NCBI GenBank assembly: GCA_009785545.1
Contig: WQWD01000155.1
Location: 1 to 5,897 of the forward strand
DNA from: Treponema sp.
Lineage (GTDB): Bacteria; Spirochaetota; Spirochaetia; Treponematales; Breznakiellaceae
Direction of reading: 5' to 3'
Length of the DNA: 5,897 bases
A program made the translations under genes and the position numbers. Of the stretch, positions 4,419 to 5,897 are shown piece by piece; position 1 is the first letter of the stretch, and the number at the start of each line of letters is the position of its first letter. The notes beneath the pieces were generated by a model, which was given only the letters and a program-made list of their open reading frames with translations, searched no databases and was not told the origin of the DNA.

Positions 4419-5897
4419 AAACTGCCTCCTCTTACTCTTGCAGGCTGCATCACCTTAGTATCTTGAATATGTGTTGTCCAGCTAATCAACAGTTTCTTTG
4501 AGCGTAATACATCTGTTCCAAAGTCAAAGATGAGCCTCGATACAAATAGAGCCGTAAAGACCGATGAGAATACACCGATTGAAAGGCTGACCGCAAAGCC
4601 TCTGATTGGACCTGAACCTAACTGCGACAGGAATAAAGCGGCGATAAACGTTGTTATGTTTGAGTCCATAATTGCCCAAAACGCTTTACTAAAACCAGCT
4701 TCGATTACGGCTTTTCTTGATTTACCAAGCCGCATTTCTTCTTTTATACGTTCAAAGATAATTACGCTGGCATCTGTCGCCATACCAATCGTCAGAATAA
4801 AACCTGCGATGGCGGGCAATGTCAAGGTAAAGTTCATGGCGGAAAGAACACTGAACATTATGTAAAAGTTTAAAAGCTGCGCTACTACAGCGTTTATTCC
4901 CGCTGTTCTGTAATAAACAAGCATAAATATAAGTACAAGCGATATACCGCCAAGCAAGGCGAACAATCCCTGACGAATTGTATCTTCACCTAACGATGCC
5001 CCGATACTCTGCTGGCTGACAACTTCGAGTTCAACCGGTAAAGCCGCTGTTCTTAAAATCAGGGCGAGCGTGTCAGCTTCTTCCAGACCAAAGCCTGTTA
5101 TTTGCCCCCTGTCACGTATGCCTGTAGAAATATTTGGAGCAGAACGTACCCTGTCTTCCATTACAATGGCGAGTCTTCTGTTTACATTCGTTGATGTTAA
5201 TGCGTAAAATCTTACGCCGCCGTCACTGCTTAATCTGAAAGCAACTTCCGGCTGTCCGGTTAAATGATGTCTTTCAACAGTCGCTTCTTCTATGTAAGTA
5301 CCATCCAAGCCGGGCTCACTCTCCAAAACGAAGAAAGTTAAAGTGCCGTCAAGATTGCGCACTTGTTCATCCAGCCCGAATCGATCTCTTGTAAAATAAC
5401 CCAGCACCATTGTATTGGGCGGGATAATCTCAGGGTTTATCAATCTTCCGGCAGCGTCAAATGTAGTTGTAGGGTTTGCCCTGTAGAAAAGGTTAAAAGC
5501 CGCAGTAGCTTCGTCATCGACAAGATGGAAGGCGAGGCTTCCTCTTCCCATAATGATGTCATTGATTCTTTCAGGATCGGCAGTGCCCGGAATTTCAATA
5601 AAAATCTGAGCCGCACTTTGATGACGGCGAATAATGGGTTCTGTCAAACCAAAACGATCTATACGGTTATTTAAAACTTCCAGAGCACGATCCAACGCAT
5701 CGATACGATCGTCATCGGTTAACGGACGGCCTAACCTGTCAGAAAGAGCATCCATGTCCGCCTGCAAAACAACGCTTAAACCGCCGGACAAATCAAGTCC
5801 AAGTTTTACAGCGTTTCTGTGCAGATCTTTTAAAGCAAAAATCTCTTCCCGGTAATAGTCCTCGAGAATTTCTAAAAGTTCTCGTCTTGAAACAAAA
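4415..5897 (-). CDS. secD: Protein translocase subunit SecD (5' end outside window)
   Basis: This is the SecD partner of SecF in the export-motor complex. The frame stays open to the right edge, so the true start is outside; 493 residues are visible. An apparent start at 5791 is only an internal TTG within the conserved KLGLDLSGG segment (visible residues 31-39). After it come the periplasmic P1 region, with RALEVLNNRIDRFGLTEP (about 70-87), and the rest of the periplasmic domain. Five helices follow at about 310-328, 334-354, 358-381, 407-426 and 431-455. The helix-4 motif LPAIAGFILTIGMATDASVI keeps the proton-pathway Asp375, followed by FERIKEE, and SNITTFIAALFLSQLGSGPIRGFA is the usual late motif. 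The missing part should contain the N-terminal helix. The last residues, VRGGSL, overlap the secF RBS and start. Confidence 0.96.
   Translation of the reverse strand, partial: FVSRRELLEILEDYYREEIFALKDLHRNAVKLGLDLSGGLSVVLQADMDALSDRLGRPLTDDDRIDALDRALEVLNNRIDRFGLTEPIIRRHQSAAQIFIEIPGTADPERINDIIMGRGSLAFHLVDDEATAAFNLFYRANPTTTFDAAGRLINPEIIPPNTMVLGYFTRDRFGLDEQVRNLDGTLTFFVLESEPGLDGTYIEEATVERHHLTGQPEVAFRLSSDGGVRFYALTSTNVNRRLAIVMEDRVRSAPNISTGIRDRGQITGFGLEEADTLALILRTAALPVELEVVSQQSIGASLGEDTIRQGLFALLGGISLVLIFMLVYYRTAGINAVVAQLLNFYIMFSVLSAMNFTLTLPAIAGFILTIGMATDASVIIFERIKEEMRLGKSRKAVIEAGFSKAFWAIMDSNITTFIAALFLSQLGSGPIRGFAVSLSIGVFSSVFTALFVSRLIFDFGTDVLRSKKLLISWTTHIQDTKVMQPARVRGGSL
4425..4430 (-). promoter_or_regulatory. 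secF ribosome binding site inside the secD tail
   Basis: AGGAGG on the minus strand, 6 nt before the secF ATG. It lies within the last codons of secD (Arg-Gly-Gly). With the ATGA stop/start overlap this is a typical translational coupling arrangement that would keep SecD and SecF synthesis balanced. Confidence 0.85.

Noticed and set aside
5789..5791. Possible secD start at an internal TTG ending the KLGLDL segment
   Set aside because: The reading frame continues without a stop to the window edge, encoding the conserved KLGLDLSGG motif across this point, so the gene is truncated by the window and not started here.

Overview
The window shows four protein-coding genes or gene parts that can be named with confidence, plus one gene start of uncertain family. 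All lie on the minus strand, so transcription runs from the right edge to the left edge. In that order they are secD (5' end cut off by the window edge), secF, ispH (lytB), pgi, and the first 55 codons of a membrane protein gene that runs off the left edge. The long SecF periplasmic region, the PGI and IspH sequence style and the palindromic repeats between genes suggest a spirochaete, most likely Treponema or a close relative. That placement rests on recalled family resemblance, not on a search.

Region 3204-5897 encodes the SecD and SecF subunits of the Sec translocon accessory complex. The two genes overlap by 4 nt (ATGA), and the secF ribosome binding site lies inside the secD tail. SecF has an enlarged periplasmic domain and carries Asn where most homologues are recalled to have a functionally important membrane Asp.

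Region 3019-3203 is non-coding and almost filled by a nested palindrome. A 103-bp MITE-like element, flanked by TA/TA within CTAG sites, appears to have inserted into the loop of an older 12-bp stem-loop between secF and ispH. Region 2053-3018 is ispH (last step of the MEP isoprenoid pathway), with all recognisable iron-sulfur and active-site residues but with two or three low-complexity in-frame insertions, one made of a Cys-rich 12-bp tandem repeat. It is followed 37 bp later by pgi (408-2015, glucose-6-phosphate isomerase), which has a good Shine-Dalgarno and is probably co-transcribed with ispH.

Region 166-407 holds three stem-loops after pgi, built from related GTCCCAAAACT-type arms that can also pair with each other. 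Beyond them lies a sigma-70-like promoter with a tandem repeat over its -10 box, then a GGAGG ribosome binding site and a TTG-started membrane protein gene. Apart from these sites, no gene is seen in either intergenic region. No RNA gene, CRISPR array or transposase gene was found.
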